64,000 nucleotides of DNA from Priestia aryabhattai (lineage in GTDB: Bacteria > Bacillota > Bacilli > Bacillales > Bacillaceae_H). Position numbers and translations under genes: made by a program. The notes under the pieces were generated by a model. It was given only the letters and a program-made list of their open reading frames with translations, was not told the DNA's origin and searched no databases. Where the stretch lies: assembly GCF_023715685.1 (NCBI RefSeq), contig NZ_JAMBOQ010000008.1, forward strand, positions 62,001 through 126,000, written 5' to 3'. Positions 47,347-57,688 of this stretch are shown here, piece after piece. Position 1 is the stretch's first letter, and each line of letters starts with the position of its first letter.

Positions 47347-47545
47347 AACACTCAAAGAATCATACAGCAAGCTTAAGCTTTCGTCAATCTAGCTGTTTAC
47401 AAACTACTGCCGCTTTCTATATCTTGCATATTGACTGCTCTTTTTTCTTACTTTTCTTTAGTATAAAATAGAAGACGTATCAGTATACATAGGTGAAATC
47501 AAGTAGTGAACCCTTTTGATTTGAAATACGAAAGGATTTGTAGCG

Positions 47546-47956
47546 ATGTTAGATAATACAGATAAGCACATACTAGAAGAGCTGTCAAAAAATGGGCGTA
47601 TAAAGATGAAAGAATTAGGAGAAAAAGTGCATCTAACCGGACAAGCCGCTTCTGCTAGAGTATTAAAGTTAGAAGATGAAGGCATTATCAAAGGCTATAC
47701 AATTAACATCGATGAACGAAAACTTGGCTACACCGTTCATACGTTTTTAAATATCTATACGCAGAGCATTCATCATCATCCCTATCTCTCATTTTTAGAA
47801 AGTCAGCAGGAGTACGTCATGAACAACTTTAAAATCAGCGGCGATGGTTGCTACTTACTAGAATGCAAATTTCATTCAAATGAAGAATTAAATGATTTTT
47901 TGACAGAGCTAAATCAGCATGTGAATTACAAACTTTCAATCGTCATTAACAAATAA
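47546..47956 (+). CDS. lrpC: Lrp/AsnC-family transcriptional regulator
   Basis: A 136-residue feast/famine regulator. The helix-turn-helix is LDNTDKHILEELSKNGRIKMKELGEKVHLTGQAASARVLKLEDEGIIKGYTINID, followed by an RAM effector/oligomerisation domain with KISGDGCYLLECKFHSNEELNDFL. It most resembles B. subtilis LrpC by size, and the exact orthology is uncertain. It likely controls amino-acid metabolism. Divergent from queT. Confidence 0.8.
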   Translation: MLDNTDKHILEELSKNGRIKMKELGEKVHLTGQAASARVLKLEDEGIIKGYTINIDERKLGYTVHTFLNIYTQSIHHHPYLSFLESQQEYVMNNFKISGDGCYLLECKFHSNEELNDFLTELNQHVNYKLSIVINK

Positions 47957-48035
47957 ATTTTTAAAAAAATAGAGGTATATTAATTTATGAAAATGACAAT
48001 CCTAATAACGTATTCCCCCTATTCCAATAAATTTG

Positions 48036-48072
48036 AAAATCCTTTGCGACGGCGCAAAGGATTCTTTTTTTA
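48036..48072 (+). terminator. Terminator of the Lrp gene
   Basis: AATCCTTTGCG and CGCAAAGGATT pair around a 4-base loop, followed by seven Ts. Confidence 0.93.
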
Positions 48073-48122
48073 TGTAGGAAACCGCCTTCTATTTTTTGAA
48101 AAGTTGAACATCTCTCATAGCG

Positions 48123-48151
48123 TTGACATAGCGTTCAGAGGTTTATATAAT
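48123..48151 (+). promoter_or_regulatory. Perfect-consensus sigma-A promoter
   Basis: TTGACA at 48123-48128 and TATAAT at 48146-48151 with the ideal 17-base spacer. Both hexamers are exact. Confidence 0.92.
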
Positions 48152-48157
48152 CGGTGA

Positions 48158-48262
48158 CATCGAAGCATAGAAAAGCAGGATTAAGACCTATACACGTATC
48201 GTAATTCTTCGTCTTAGAAGTTGATCAGTTATATAACTAGACAATTTCTAAGACGTTTTTTA
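48158..48262 (+). ncRNA. Attenuator-type leader or small RNA upstream of the YitT gene
   Basis: About 100 bases after the perfect promoter, CGTCTTAGAA (48210-48219) and TTCTAAGACG (48246-48255) form a terminator stem with six Ts. The loop contains its own AGTTA/TAACT stem. An upstream TAAGAC (48182-48187) can pair with GTCTTA (48211-48216), an arrangement that would compete with the terminator. It matches no riboswitch I know. It may be a cis leader or a stand-alone small RNA. Confidence 0.65.
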
Positions 48263-48337
48263 TTTTATCATTTGTGAAACACTAGTAAAAACAAGATTCC
48301 ACATGAAAATATCCTAATTATCAAGGAGGTTTGCATA

Positions 48338-49204
48338 TTGAAAACAATCTATAAAGACATCATTTTAATTATTGCCGGAGCGCTTTTAGTTGCTGCATCG
48401 ATTGATTTTTTTGTCATTCCAAATAAATTAGGTGACGGAAGTACGGTTGGTATTGCTCTTGTTTTATATTATTTATTTCATATCCCTACAAGTATCAGCA
48501 CTTTCCTTGTGAACCTTATATTTATTGCCTTAGCCTATAAATTCCTAACAAAAAAAACGATTCTTTATACTATTCTAGGAGCTGTCATGACGTCCGTTTT
48601 CCTCGGTCTGGTCAGTTATATTCCCTTTCACGTTCACGACATGATTTTAGGAATTGTATTCGGCGCCTTACTAATGGGAACCGGACTGGCTCTCATTTTT
48701 ATCGCGGATGGGTCTACCGGTGGAACAACTCTTTTAGCTTATTTATTAAACTACACAAAAGGCTATAATATCTCTAAAAGCATGTTCTACATGGACAGCG
48801 TTATTATTTTAGCATCAGTTTTTGCCATTGGCGTCAACAACACCCTCTATACCTTTATATTCGTCTATCTTTGTGCCAAAATCGTCGATATTGTTATCGA
48901 AGGTTTCCACAACAAAAAAGCAATGACCATTATGTCTGATCAATATAAAGACATAGCGCAAGTTATCACCAGTGAATTTGGAAATGCAGCCACAATCTTT
49001 TACGGATATGGCTACTACGCCAATAAAGATAAACGTATTATTTACGTTGTTATTAAAAAGAACGAGCTATTAAAAATTAAAAAGAAAATCCAGCAAATTG
49101 ACCCGAATTCTTTTATTGTCATCCACGAAGTAAAAGAAGTTGTCGGCGGGAAATTTGGCTTTATCGGCAATTCGCCTCATGAAACAAAAGCCGCTACTAA
49201 ATAA
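48338..49204 (+). CDS. YitT-family membrane protein
   Basis: A 288-residue protein with five to six N-terminal membrane spans (to about 185, including GDGSTVGIALVLYYLF and FIADGSTGGTTLLAYLLNYTKGYNISKSMFYMD) and a C-terminal DUF2179 cytoplasmic domain (KAMTIMSDQYKDIAQVI...GYGYYANKDKRIIYVVI...DPNSFIVIHEVKEVVGG). This is the YitT/YvjA/YpjC layout. The function of the family is unknown. The TTG start lies behind AAGGAGG. It is preceded by a perfect promoter and a terminator-containing leader. Confidence 0.9.
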   Translation: MKTIYKDIILIIAGALLVAASIDFFVIPNKLGDGSTVGIALVLYYLFHIPTSISTFLVNLIFIALAYKFLTKKTILYTILGAVMTSVFLGLVSYIPFHVHDMILGIVFGALLMGTGLALIFIADGSTGGTTLLAYLLNYTKGYNISKSMFYMDSVIILASVFAIGVNNTLYTFIFVYLCAKIVDIVIEGFHNKKAMTIMSDQYKDIAQVITSEFGNAATIFYGYGYYANKDKRIIYVVIKKNELLKIKKKIQQIDPNSFIVIHEVKEVVGGKFGFIGNSPHETKAATK

Positions 49205-49232
49205 AAAAATCCACCTGATGGTGGATTTTTTT
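49203..49232 (+). terminator. Terminator of the YitT gene
   Basis: AAAAAATCCACC and GGTGGATTTTTT around TGAT. Confidence 0.9.
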
Positions 49233-49356
49233 ATGAAAAAACCGTTAAGAAAAACGAAAAGATACCTGCTAAAAAGTAAACCGCCCCCAAAGCAATTGCT
49301 CCTGTAACGGCCGTAAATACACTTAATCCGATAGCCATCTTCATTTTCATTCTCAT
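49231..49356 (-). CDS. Putative small membrane protein (41 aa)
   Basis: Begins MRMKMKMAIGLSVFTAVTGA, then IALGAVYFLAGIFSFFLTVFS. A basic start followed by one or two hydrophobic stretches. AAAAGGG is about 6 bases upstream. Its stop abuts the YitT terminator, which would serve both strands. Unknown role, and expression is not proven. Confidence 0.5.
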   Translation of the reverse strand: MRMKMKMAIGLSVFTAVTGAIALGAVYFLAGIFSFFLTVFS

Positions 49357-49559
49357 CCACATCCCTTTTTAGATTAGTAGTATAAGCATGTCCAAGGATA
49401 GAAGATTTATAACTATGCCATCCTATTTATTTCGTATATTGATGCAACAATTGTCTATCCAATCTGTTCTAAAGTCAGCAGTAACGACATAATGTATAGG
49501 AAGGATTTCATATACACATCTTTGTATCACATATATCATATGAAATTAGGTGAGATAAA

Positions 49560-49778
49560 ATGGTGGCTGTCCACTTTTTTGAAAACAGAAAGCTTCTATT
49601 GAGCCAGTTGCGGGAAAATATTCCTTCTACGGGTGATGATTTAAAGATTAAAGGACGAAAAGGAACCGTCGTGCTTGTGAATGACATCGATGAAAAAAAT
49701 GTTCACGTAGAAGTTGCTCTAGAAAAAGTAGTTAAAAAGAACTTAGCGTTAGATAATGCTAAAAAGAAAAGGAGATAA
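49560..49778 (+). CDS. Small basic protein of unknown function (72 aa)
   Basis: A soluble 72-residue protein. The middle (GDDLKIKGRKGTVVLVNDIDEKNVHVEVALEKVV) looks like a small beta barrel of the KOW/DUF2187 type and the tail is basic (KKNLALDNAKKKRR), so nucleic-acid binding is possible. AGGTGAGA precedes ATG, and a strong terminator overlaps the end. Family not identified with certainty. Confidence 0.65.
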   Translation: MVAVHFFENRKLLLSQLRENIPSTGDDLKIKGRKGTVVLVNDIDEKNVHVEVALEKVVKKNLALDNAKKKRR

Positions 49779-49808
49779 GCGGCTTACGCTTATCTCCTTT
49801 TCTTTTTA
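49766..49808 (+). terminator. Terminator of the small basic protein gene
   Basis: AAAAGGAGATAAGC and GCTTATCTCCTTTT pair around a 7-base loop, followed by Ts. The stem's left arm encodes the last codons of the gene. Confidence 0.92.
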
Positions 49809-49847
49809 ATTGACATAAGAACCGCGTGTATCTTTTGCTTCTGCTTA

Positions 49848-49878
49848 CAAAAAAAGAGACTCCTAAAAAAGGAATCTG
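49848..49878 (-). terminator. Terminator of the iol operon
   Basis: Minus-strand AGATTCCT and AGGAGTCT pair (one G-U), followed by seven Ts, about 155 bases after iolB. The interval 49879-50033 holds nothing else recognisable. Confidence 0.7.
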
Positions 49879-50033
49879 CTAAAAAGAGCGATATCATCGC
49901 CTGAATATTAATACAAGCTATATTTTAACATATAAAAACATATTTTACAAAAATAAACTATTATTTTACACATAATTATTTTTTATTGGAGCTTTTTCAA
50001 TATTTAGAACCCATTTCATATAAAGGTCGTTAT

Positions 50034-50822
50034 TTATTTTTCAGGCCAAATTTTCGCATCCGGTTTCAATAACCATTTATGCTCTTCTTCCATGATACGG
50101 TCTGTCCACGGATTATTGTCAAGATGGCGAATCATCCAGCAGAAGTACATCGCATAGCCGGGAGCCGTTGCTTGAGGGTGATCCAATTCACCAGGAATTG
50201 TAATAAAACTATTATCAACTACACGGTACGCATCTTCTCCGACCATTGCGCAGCCAAACCCTTGTGGCTTGTCAAAACGATAGTAATATACTTCAGGCTG
50301 GTCATGATGATGAGGCGGATAACTCGACCATCTTCCTGGATAAGAAATAACTTCTCCAATAACAAGGTTAGAATAAGGAGCGTTATTGTAGTCAAAAATT
50401 GTTCGAATTACACGCTGAGCAGTACCTTTCCATACTCCTTCACCAGCCACTGTATTTTGACAATCTTCAGGCGTATATAATTTTGATGAAAATTCTTTTT
50501 CATTATCCGTTTTTTGAACTAGTACTTCACTATTGGCAAGCGCGGTAATTTTAACATCCACATTTTTCGAAACGTGCAAACACCAAGGCTCCTCTTCAAA
50601 AAGGGACTGACGCTGAATTTCTTTCGAATGGCCTTCCCACTCTAGCTTTACCTTTCCTTCTAGTAAAAGAATAGCCGTTTCGTTGCTGCTGTCTAGTAAA
50701 GTTTCCTCTTTTCCTTGGGGCATGTTATAAATCCCAATATCCATCAGCATTTCTTTGTGCTGACCGGCCATTTCTGTAAGTACGTTGTATCCTTTATTTA
50801 ATTCACCTAATTTACCTAACAT
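50034..50822 (-). CDS. iolB: 5-deoxy-glucuronate isomerase IolB
   Basis: A 262-residue bicupin that converts 5-deoxy-glucuronate to 2-deoxy-5-keto-gluconate in inositol breakdown. The metal-binding cupin motif is SSYPPHHHDQPEVYYYRF at about 165-182, with FITIPGELDHPQATAPGY and YFCWMIRHL completing the second cupin. AAAGGAGG precedes ATG. Last gene of the iol cluster and separated from iolE by a lacI-type regulator, unlike B. subtilis, where iolB is second. Confidence 0.94.
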   Translation of the reverse strand: MLGKLGELNKGYNVLTEMAGQHKEMLMDIGIYNMPQGKEETLLDSSNETAILLLEGKVKLEWEGHSKEIQRQSLFEEEPWCLHVSKNVDVKITALANSEVLVQKTDNEKEFSSKLYTPEDCQNTVAGEGVWKGTAQRVIRTIFDYNNAPYSNLVIGEVISYPGRWSSYPPHHHDQPEVYYYRFDKPQGFGCAMVGEDAYRVVDNSFITIPGELDHPQATAPGYAMYFCWMIRHLDNNPWTDRIMEEEHKWLLKPDAKIWPEK

Positions 50823-50946
50823 GCTTAACTTCCTCCTTTATGTAGTAGGGCAATCAGAATTTACTTATCACTCAGTTTTTTTCCATAGGCTCTATAAATT
50901 CTTTTGAATATGTGACTAAGATGATTTTTATTAGTAGCAATATTCT

Positions 50947-51981
50947 TTATCGTGACCAATTATTTATGGAGTTTCTGGCGTCTCTTCGTAACGGAGCCGT
51001 TGATTTTCGGACAATCAATTTCGGCTCAAGAAGCAAATGTTCTTTATGCATAGTTGGATATTCCATTTCTCTAACCAGCAAATCCACTACGTTTACAGCC
51101 ATTTCCTGTGTTGGTTGTGCTACCGTCGTCAACATGGGCGTGATGGTAGTAGAAAGAACCGTATTATCAAATCCAATGACTGATAAGTCCTTCGGCACAT
51201 CAATTTTAAATTCCTTTGCCGCTTGCATAACGCCGATAGCCAGTAAATCGTTACAAGCAAAAATAGCCGTCACTTTCTCCTTTAATGAAAAAATTCGCTT
51301 AGCACTTTCATATCCTTTTTGAATACTTGCCTCGGTCGTAATAACGTGCTGAGGTGATACGATGATTCCATTTTCTTGCATGGCGTCTCGAAAAGCATCT
51401 AAACGGGCATGATTACTTTTTGCATTTTCTGTAATAATTGCAATTTTTTCATGATGTAAAGACAGTAAATAATCAGTCGCTAAATAGCTTCCTTTGTAGT
51501 TATCCACTGTCACTGTATTAACGGATATATGAGGAATTTCTGAAGCAATAACGCTAATCGGTATATCTTGCTTAAGCATATTTTTTAAAAGATTAGCATT
51601 TCGAAAAGCCGAAGCTACAATTAAGCCGTCAATTCTTTGACGAATTAACAGCGATAAATACTTTTTCTCTTTTTCCGCCTCGTTATCGGTATTGCACATT
51701 ACAACGTGGAAGCCTCGCTCATGACTTCGGTCTTCTATGCTTCTTGCCAAGTCGGCAAAAAAAGGGTTGGAGATGTCGGGTACGAGAAGCCCAATCGTTT
51801 TAGTGGGCTTTCCTGTTAAAGCAGATGCCACGACGCTTGGGTGGTAATTCAACTGCGCCATAACCTCAATTACTTTTTGTCTTGTTCTTTCACTAATATG
51901 ACCGGTTTGATTAATGACTTTTGATACGGTAGAAATTGATACTCCTGCTTCTTCAGCCACACTATAAATGGTTGGTTTCAT
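50947..51981 (-). CDS. LacI-family regulator inside the iol operon
   Basis: A 344-residue repressor. The helix-turn-helix and hinge are MKPTIYSVAEEAGVSISTVSKV...YHPSVVASALTGKPT, and the periplasmic-binding-like sensor has IGLLVPDISNPFFADLARSIE and LSVIGFDNTVL. It lies between iolE and iolB on the same strand and is a clear paralogue of the regulator at 60.5 kb. ATG 51981 is chosen because AGGAGGGGG is just upstream. It likely controls the iol genes through the TTAAGCGCTT sites, with inositol or an intermediate as effector. Confidence 0.88.
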   Translation of the reverse strand: MKPTIYSVAEEAGVSISTVSKVINQTGHISERTRQKVIEVMAQLNYHPSVVASALTGKPTKTIGLLVPDISNPFFADLARSIEDRSHERGFHVVMCNTDNEAEKEKKYLSLLIRQRIDGLIVASAFRNANLLKNMLKQDIPISVIASEIPHISVNTVTVDNYKGSYLATDYLLSLHHEKIAIITENAKSNHARLDAFRDAMQENGIIVSPQHVITTEASIQKGYESAKRIFSLKEKVTAIFACNDLLAIGVMQAAKEFKIDVPKDLSVIGFDNTVLSTTITPMLTTVAQPTQEMAVNVVDLLVREMEYPTMHKEHLLLEPKLIVRKSTAPLRRDARNSINNWSR

Positions 51982-52041
51982 TCCCCCTCCTCCTTTCACT
52001 TTATAAGCACATAAAAGGCGTTAAACCTTTTACATTCGAAA

Positions 52042-52938
52042 TTAAAGACCGCTTTTTTCTTTAATAAAGTTTCTCGCTTTTAGCGCATATTCAAAAGGAT
52101 TAGCGAGCGCTGGATCCTGTTCTGCTTCTACAACAAACCAGCCGTTATAATCCGAAGTGGCCAGCGTAGTAAACACTTCATCAAATTCAATAGCTCCGTC
52201 ACCTGGAACAGTAAAGGCTCCTTCTTTTACCGCTTGCAAGAAGCTCAGCTCTTGTTCTTTTACTCTATCAACTACTTCTTGGCGAATATCCTTTAAATGA
52301 ACATGTTTAATACGATGTAAATATTTTTTTAAAATATAAAGAGGTTCTTCTCCTGAAAAGACAAGATGGCCCGTATCAAATAACAGCGAGACAAGCTCTG
52401 GATTAGTAAGCTCCATTAGCTGCTCAATTTCTTCTGTTGTTTGTACGCCTGTTCCCATGTGATGATGATAGACAATATGCATACCTTTCTCTCGGGCTAG
52501 TTTCCCAAGATAATGCAGGCCTTCTGCAAGTCTGTTCCACTCTTGTGGCGTGAACACAGGCTTTCCTTTAAATAAAGGAACATCCATCAGCCCTTGAATG
52601 CTGTGTCCTTGTTCAGACACAACGATTACTTTTGCTCCCATTTCGTATAAAAAATCGCGATGTTCAATAAATGGAGTCACCGTTTCTTCCAGCGGCTTTG
52701 TCGTTAAAAATGTACTAAACCATGCGCTTGCAATTTCTAAGTTCCGCAGCGATAATGCTTTTTTTAAGATGGAAACGTTTCGCGGATATTTGTTTCCTAC
52801 CTCACTTCCTTTAAAACCGGTTAAAGCCATCTCACTGATACACTGTTCAAATGTATTTTCAGCTCCTAGTTCAGGTAAATCATCATTTGTCCAAGCAATT
52901 GGAGCAATCCCCAGTTTGACCGTATTTTCCTTGAACAT
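52042..52938 (-). CDS. iolE: Inosose dehydratase IolE
   Basis: A 298-residue TIM-barrel dehydratase converting scyllo-inosose to 3D-trihydroxycyclohexane-1,2-dione. Family motifs are [45 protein letters not shown] and [13 protein letters not shown], with metal ligands in the HHH and DTGH segments. ATG 52938 behind GGGAGAGG is used, giving the expected length (B. subtilis 297). The reading frame extends upstream into the iolD end, but this is not coding. Confidence 0.95.
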   Translation of the reverse strand: MFKENTVKLGIAPIAWTNDDLPELGAENTFEQCISEMALTGFKGSEVGNKYPRNVSILKKALSLRNLEIASAWFSTFLTTKPLEETVTPFIEHRDFLYEMGAKVIVVSEQGHSIQGLMDVPLFKGKPVFTPQEWNRLAEGLHYLGKLAREKGMHIVYHHHMGTGVQTTEEIEQLMELTNPELVSLLFDTGHLVFSGEEPLYILKKYLHRIKHVHLKDIRQEVVDRVKEQELSFLQAVKEGAFTVPGDGAIEFDEVFTTLATSDYNGWFVVEAEQDPALANPFEYALKARNFIKEKSGL

Positions 52939-53023
52939 CTCTTCCTCTCCCTTGTATGAAATTAAAAACGCTTTTACATGTACTGAATGTTTCTCTTCAA
53001 CATCCGCAATATTTTTCTGGTTC

Positions 53024-54958
53024 TTAATAAACCCTTGCCATTTCAAGTTTTTTCACTTTATCTTTATAAGCTTCTTGTACATGCTGATTTCCAGATACCT
53101 CTGCTACTCCTACATGCCACCATGATTCATAACCATTCGTCATAGTTTTTGGCAGCACTTTAATATCAATTAGCGTAGAAACCTCTTGCTTTTGTGCATC
53201 TGCTATCGCCGTTTTTAATTCTTCAAGAGAACTTACACGATATGTTTTTACACCGTAGCCTGCGGCGCTGGCTGCAAAATCAATTTTCATCACGTTTCCG
53301 TTTAGCTTTCCTGTTTCATCGTTTCGATAGCGAAACTCTGTTCCAAAGCTTCCCATTCCATTTGACATTTGAAGATTGTTAATGCATCCGAAACCGGAAT
53401 TATCAAATAGTAAAATATTTATTTTTTTTCTTTCTTGAAGGCTTGTAATGAGCTCTGAATGAAGCATTTGATAGCTTCCATCTCCAACCATCGCATACAC
53501 TTCTTTAGCTGGTTCCGCTAGCTTAACTCCAAGTGCGCCTGATACTTCATATCCCATGCATGAATACCCATATTCCATATGATAGGTATTGGGTTTATTA
53601 GACTTCCACATTCTCTGTAAGTCACCCGGAAGACTTCCTGCTGCACCAACAATAACGGAATTGTGATCAAGGAGCTTATTCACCTCTCCAATTACTTCTG
53701 TTTGCGTTAATTGAGTACCAAGTGATTCTGCATATTCAGCTAAGCTCTCATCTAAATGACCTTTTATTTCTGGAATAAACTTTGCCCCAGTAAAACGTAT
53801 GCTATGTAGACGCTCTAATTCTGTTTCCCATGCGTCTTTAGCACTTGCAATTTCTGTCGTATAACCAGACTGATAACCAATTGATGTTAGTTCTTCTCTA
53901 AGAGCAAGCAGCCCTTCTTTTGCATCAGCTACAAGTTTCACAGCATCGAGCTTATTCGCGTGAAATTCAGACGTGTTAATTGTAAGAAATTGCACTTCCG
54001 GATGTTGAAAAAGCTGTTTAGAGGCTGTTGTAAAATCAGTAAATCGAGTGCCTACTCCAATCACTAAATCCGCTTCTTTAGCAATTGTGTTAGCAGCTGA
54101 GTTCCCTGTTACACCAATTCCGCCAAGATTATAGCGGTAGTCGCTTTCAACGGCACTTTTCCCCGCTTGAGTTTCCCCAAATGGAATGTGGAACTCACTA
54201 GCAAATTGCTTTAACTCCTTTGCGGCTTCTGAATACCGAACGCCGCCTCCACAAATAATGATTGGCTTTTTTTTTGTTTTCATTACTTGAATCGCATCGC
54301 CTAGACTGTCCTTAGTCGGAAGGCGGCGCTCAATGCGGTGAACGCGCTTTTGGAAGAAATAAGCAGGAAAATCCCATGCTTCTCCCTGCACATCTTGAGG
54401 CAAACAAATAGTTACAGCTCCCGTGTCTGCTGGATTCGTTAATACCCGCATCGCGTTGATCATAGCTGTCATCAATTGTTCAGGTCTGCTTACGCGATCC
54501 CAGTACTTGCTCACTGGACGAAAAGCATCGTTTGTAGAAATAGATAAATCATATGACTGTTCAATTTGCTGCAAAACAGGATCCGGCTGTCTAGTTGCAA
54601 ATACATCGCCGGGAAGCAGCAAAACTGGAATGTTATTAGCTGAAGCGGTGGCTGCCGTTGTAACCATATTTGCTGAGCCTGGGCCCACTGAAGATGTGCA
54701 AGCCATAATCTGCTTTCGATGTTTTTGTTTTGCAAAAGCCATCGCTGCATTGGCCATCCCTTGTTCATTACGTCCTTGGTATATGTCTAATTCTCCTGCA
54801 TCTTCTTCCAAAGCTTGCCCAAGACCTACTACATTCCCGTGCCCAAAAATTGTAAAAATCCCTTTAATAAACTTGTGCTGCTTTCCATCAAATTCAACAT
54901 ACTGCTGATTTAAAAATTTCACCAACGCTTGTGCCGTCGTCATCTTAACTGTTTCCAT
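53024..54958 (-). CDS. iolD: 3D-trihydroxycyclohexane-1,2-dione hydrolase IolD
   Basis: A 644-residue thiamine-diphosphate enzyme that opens the ring to 5-deoxy-glucuronate. The N-terminal Pyr domain has [20 protein letters not shown] with the catalytic Glu region and [15 protein letters not shown]. The middle domain has [15 protein letters not shown] and [27 protein letters not shown]. The PP domain has the ThDP/Mg motif [29 protein letters not shown]. It is close to B. subtilis IolD (637). GGGAG precedes ATG. A 111-base gap with a hairpin separates it from iolA. Confidence 0.95.
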   Translation of the reverse strand: METVKMTTAQALVKFLNQQYVEFDGKQHKFIKGIFTIFGHGNVVGLGQALEEDAGELDIYQGRNEQGMANAAMAFAKQKHRKQIMACTSSVGPGSANMVTTAATASANNIPVLLLPGDVFATRQPDPVLQQIEQSYDLSISTNDAFRPVSKYWDRVSRPEQLMTAMINAMRVLTNPADTGAVTICLPQDVQGEAWDFPAYFFQKRVHRIERRLPTKDSLGDAIQVMKTKKKPIIICGGGVRYSEAAKELKQFASEFHIPFGETQAGKSAVESDYRYNLGGIGVTGNSAANTIAKEADLVIGVGTRFTDFTTASKQLFQHPEVQFLTINTSEFHANKLDAVKLVADAKEGLLALREELTSIGYQSGYTTEIASAKDAWETELERLHSIRFTGAKFIPEIKGHLDESLAEYAESLGTQLTQTEVIGEVNKLLDHNSVIVGAAGSLPGDLQRMWKSNKPNTYHMEYGYSCMGYEVSGALGVKLAEPAKEVYAMVGDGSYQMLHSELITSLQERKKINILLFDNSGFGCINNLQMSNGMGSFGTEFRYRNDETGKLNGNVMKIDFAASAAGYGVKTYRVSSLEELKTAIADAQKQEVSTLIDIKVLPKTMTNGYESWWHVGVAEVSGNQHVQEAYKDKVKKLEMARVY

Positions 54959-54989
54959 GCCCTTTTCTCCCTTCTAGTACTAGATTACG

Positions 54990-55043
54990 ATTAGAAAAAG
55001 GAAGCATAAGGAATATCTTCAATTCCCGATACTTCCTTTTTAA
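54990..55043 (-). terminator. Intercistronic hairpin between iolA and iolD
   Basis: AAAAAGGAAG (55041-55032 on minus) and CTTCCTTTTT (55004-54995) pair, with a further GGAAT/ATTCC stem inside. The T-run makes it terminator-like, so it may attenuate iolD and later genes relative to iolA. Confidence 0.65.
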
Positions 55044-55069
55044 ATGAGATGTGATTTTAAACTAACTAC

Positions 55070-56527
55070 TTACCACCGAGTTGTAACCATTTTCTTTCTT
55101 GTATAAAATTCCACGCCGTCTGTACCATTTGCATGAAGATCACCGTAGAAAGAGTCTTTCCAACCAGAAAACGGGAAGAACGCCATAGGTGCTGGCACCC
55201 CTACGTTTACTCCTAACATACCGGATTCAATATTTTCACGGAATTCACGTACGCTTGCGCCGCTACCTGTATAAATGCAAGCACCGTTTGCAAAGCGGGA
55301 ATTATTGGCTACTTCAATGGCTTCTTCTAATGTTTTCACGCGCACAATAGACAGCACAGGTGCAAAGATCTCATCTTGCCAAATTTTCATTTCTTGGGTG
55401 ACACGATCAAAAATCGTTGGTCCAACAAAGTATCCGTTGCCATTTACTGCTGCATCTGTGCGACCATCACGGATCAGCTCGGCACCTTCTTGCACGCCTG
55501 ATTCGATATAGCTAAGCGTACGCTCTTTATGATTTTCACGAATAACCGGTCCTAAGAAGACGTTTTCTTCTAAGCCGTCGCCAATTACAATATTGTTTGC
55601 CTCTTCTACTAATCTTTCAATCAATTGATCCGCAATTTCTTCCTGTACAGTGACAACAGATGCTGCCATACAACGTTCACCCGCTGAACCAAAAGCAGCT
55701 CCGATAATTTGTTTTGTTGCTACGTTCAAGTCTGCATCATTTAATACGATCGAGTGGTTTTTGGCACCGGCTAAAGCTTGAACACGCTTTAAATTTTCCG
55801 TACCTTTTTTGTACACATATTCAGCTACAGGCTGTGAACCAACAAACGAAATAGCTTTTACGAGCTTATGTTCAAGAAGTCCATTTACTACGTCATGAGC
55901 ACCGTTTACAATGTTTAACACTCCTTTTGGCAAACCAGCTTCTTCAAAAAGCTCAGCTAACCTTGCAGCTAAAAGCGGTGTACGTTCAGACGGCTTTAAC
56001 ACAAATGTATTGCCGCAAGCGATCGCAAGCGGAAACATCCAGCAAGGAACCATCATTGGAAAATTGAACGGCGTAATTCCCCCAATTACACCAATCGGAT
56101 AGCGGTACATGCCAGATTCAATGTCTGTTGCGATATCAGGAAGCTGTTTACCCATCATTAACGTAGGAGCTCCAGCTGCAAATTCTACACATTCAATTCC
56201 ACGCTGCACTTCACCGCGCGCTTCGTTAAAGCTTTTTCCATTTTCAACTGTCACTAACTTTGCTAATTCATCCCAGTTATCTACTAACAGCTGCTGATAC
56301 TTGAATAAAATGCGTGCACGTTTAGGCACGGCTGTTTTTGCCCATCCTTTGAAAGCTTCATTTGCCGCTTGCACCGCTTGGTCTACATCTTCTTTGGTAG
56401 AAAGAGGCACTTGTGCGATTAATTCACCTGTCGCTGGGTTATACACAGGCTCTGTTTTTGATGTAGCTGATTCAATCCATTGTCCGCCAATATAGTTTTT
56501 TACTGTTTTTACCGCTGTTTGTGTCAT
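55070..56527 (-). CDS. iolA: Methylmalonate/malonate semialdehyde dehydrogenase IolA (MmsA)
   Basis: A 485-residue CoA-acylating aldehyde dehydrogenase that turns malonate semialdehyde into acetyl-CoA plus CO2, the last step of inositol catabolism. The N-terminal block is [10 protein letters not shown], with [50 protein letters not shown] and the catalytic Cys in [13 protein letters not shown] (about residue 286). GGGAGAG precedes ATG. Third gene of the cluster after iolG and iolC. Confidence 0.95.
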   Translation of the reverse strand: MTQTAVKTVKNYIGGQWIESATSKTEPVYNPATGELIAQVPLSTKEDVDQAVQAANEAFKGWAKTAVPKRARILFKYQQLLVDNWDELAKLVTVENGKSFNEARGEVQRGIECVEFAAGAPTLMMGKQLPDIATDIESGMYRYPIGVIGGITPFNFPMMVPCWMFPLAIACGNTFVLKPSERTPLLAARLAELFEEAGLPKGVLNIVNGAHDVVNGLLEHKLVKAISFVGSQPVAEYVYKKGTENLKRVQALAGAKNHSIVLNDADLNVATKQIIGAAFGSAGERCMAASVVTVQEEIADQLIERLVEEANNIVIGDGLEENVFLGPVIRENHKERTLSYIESGVQEGAELIRDGRTDAAVNGNGYFVGPTIFDRVTQEMKIWQDEIFAPVLSIVRVKTLEEAIEVANNSRFANGACIYTGSGASVREFRENIESGMLGVNVGVPAPMAFFPFSGWKDSFYGDLHANGTDGVEFYTRKKMVTTRW

Positions 56528-56600
56528 AAAATATCTCTCCCTTTATCTCATTTTGATAAACTTCTATCCCTTTAATCTCTTCAGATTTTTCCTTTATCTA

Positions 56601-57608
56601 TTAAGCTTCCTGCAAAACTTCTGTTGCTGTCTCCATAAAGTTGAAGAGCTCAACACTTGTTGGCATGGCATCTGAACAGCTGTGCTTTGAAATCACAATC
56701 GAAGCTGATGCACCGCCCAATCGCATTGCCTGCGGAATTTCCAGCCCTTGCATCAATCCGTAAATAAAGGCTGAAGCATAAGAATCGCCAGCGCCAAACG
56801 TTTTAAGAACTTTTGTTTTAAATATTCCTCCGCGGTGAGACTCACCGTCTCTTGTATAGGCAATAGATCCTTCTCCACCGTGCTTAATCACGACGATTTG
56901 AGCATGATGAGAAAACCATCGCTCTGCTGTTACTTGGTCATTAGATTCTTCATAATTTAATAGTTTTTCCATCATATCAAACTCTTCTCGCGTGCCAATG
57001 ATCACATCTGATTTTTCAGCGGCTAAATTAAAATAGACCGCTGTTTCAGCTTCTGACTCCCATGTATATGGGCGATAATCGATATCAAAGAATACAACAA
57101 CTTCATGCTTGCGTGCGTGTTCTAGTGCTAAAAACACTGCTTCACGAGAAGGACTTTGTGCAAGAGCCGTTCCAGATATTAAAAGAGCCTTTGACTGTTT
57201 GATATACTCTTCGGATACTTCTGTAGGATTCAGCTTTAAATCCGCTACGTTATCACGATACATTAAGATGCTGCAATCTGTAGGACTCTTGATTTCCGTA
57301 AAAGCAAGACCCGTTACGGCCCCTGTTTTATCAATAACAATGCTATCTGTATTAATCTTATTTTTTTGGAGATAATCCGTAATGAAGCGTCCCATTTGAT
57401 CATCTGATACTTTTCCGATAAAACCGGTTTTTAAGCCTAGTCTTGCTGCTCCAATCGCAATGTTAGCCGGAGAGCCTCCTACATATTTAGTAAATGTTTT
57501 AGTCTCTTCCATCGGACGCTGTGTTTCATTTGCATTTAAATCAATACATAAGCGGCCAACAGCGATGAAATCTAACCCACGATTTTCTTTAAAAATAAGC
57601 GGATTCAT
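56601..57608 (-). CDS. iolC: 5-dehydro-2-deoxygluconokinase IolC
   Basis: A 335-residue PfkB/ribokinase-type kinase that phosphorylates 2-deoxy-5-keto-gluconate. It has DFIAVGRLCIDLNANE, YVGGSPANIAIGAARLGLKTGFIGKVSDDQMG near the N-terminus, and the anion-hole/catalytic TFGAGDSYASAFIYGLMQG. The catalytic Asp is in GAGDSY. AAGGAGG precedes ATG. A TTAAGCGCTTTC operator lies 17 bases upstream of the start, between iolG and iolC. Confidence 0.94.
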   Translation of the reverse strand: MNPLIFKENRGLDFIAVGRLCIDLNANETQRPMEETKTFTKYVGGSPANIAIGAARLGLKTGFIGKVSDDQMGRFITDYLQKNKINTDSIVIDKTGAVTGLAFTEIKSPTDCSILMYRDNVADLKLNPTEVSEEYIKQSKALLISGTALAQSPSREAVFLALEHARKHEVVVFFDIDYRPYTWESEAETAVYFNLAAEKSDVIIGTREEFDMMEKLLNYEESNDQVTAERWFSHHAQIVVIKHGGEGSIAYTRDGESHRGGIFKTKVLKTFGAGDSYASAFIYGLMQGLEIPQAMRLGGASASIVISKHSCSDAMPTSVELFNFMETATEVLQEA

Positions 57609-57624
57609 CTTTATTCCTCCTTAG

Positions 57625-57636
57625 TTAAGCGCTTTC
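57625..57636. promoter_or_regulatory. LacI-type operator before iolC
   Basis: TTAAGCGCTTTC, within GTTAAGCGCTTTCC, is shared with the iolG site. No promoter hexamers are evident beside it, so it may act as a roadblock or serve an internal promoter. Confidence 0.65.
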
Positions 57637-57688
57637 CTAAAAGGGTAGAAAGAACAAATTATTTTCTTTCACCCCAGGTTTACCGTCA

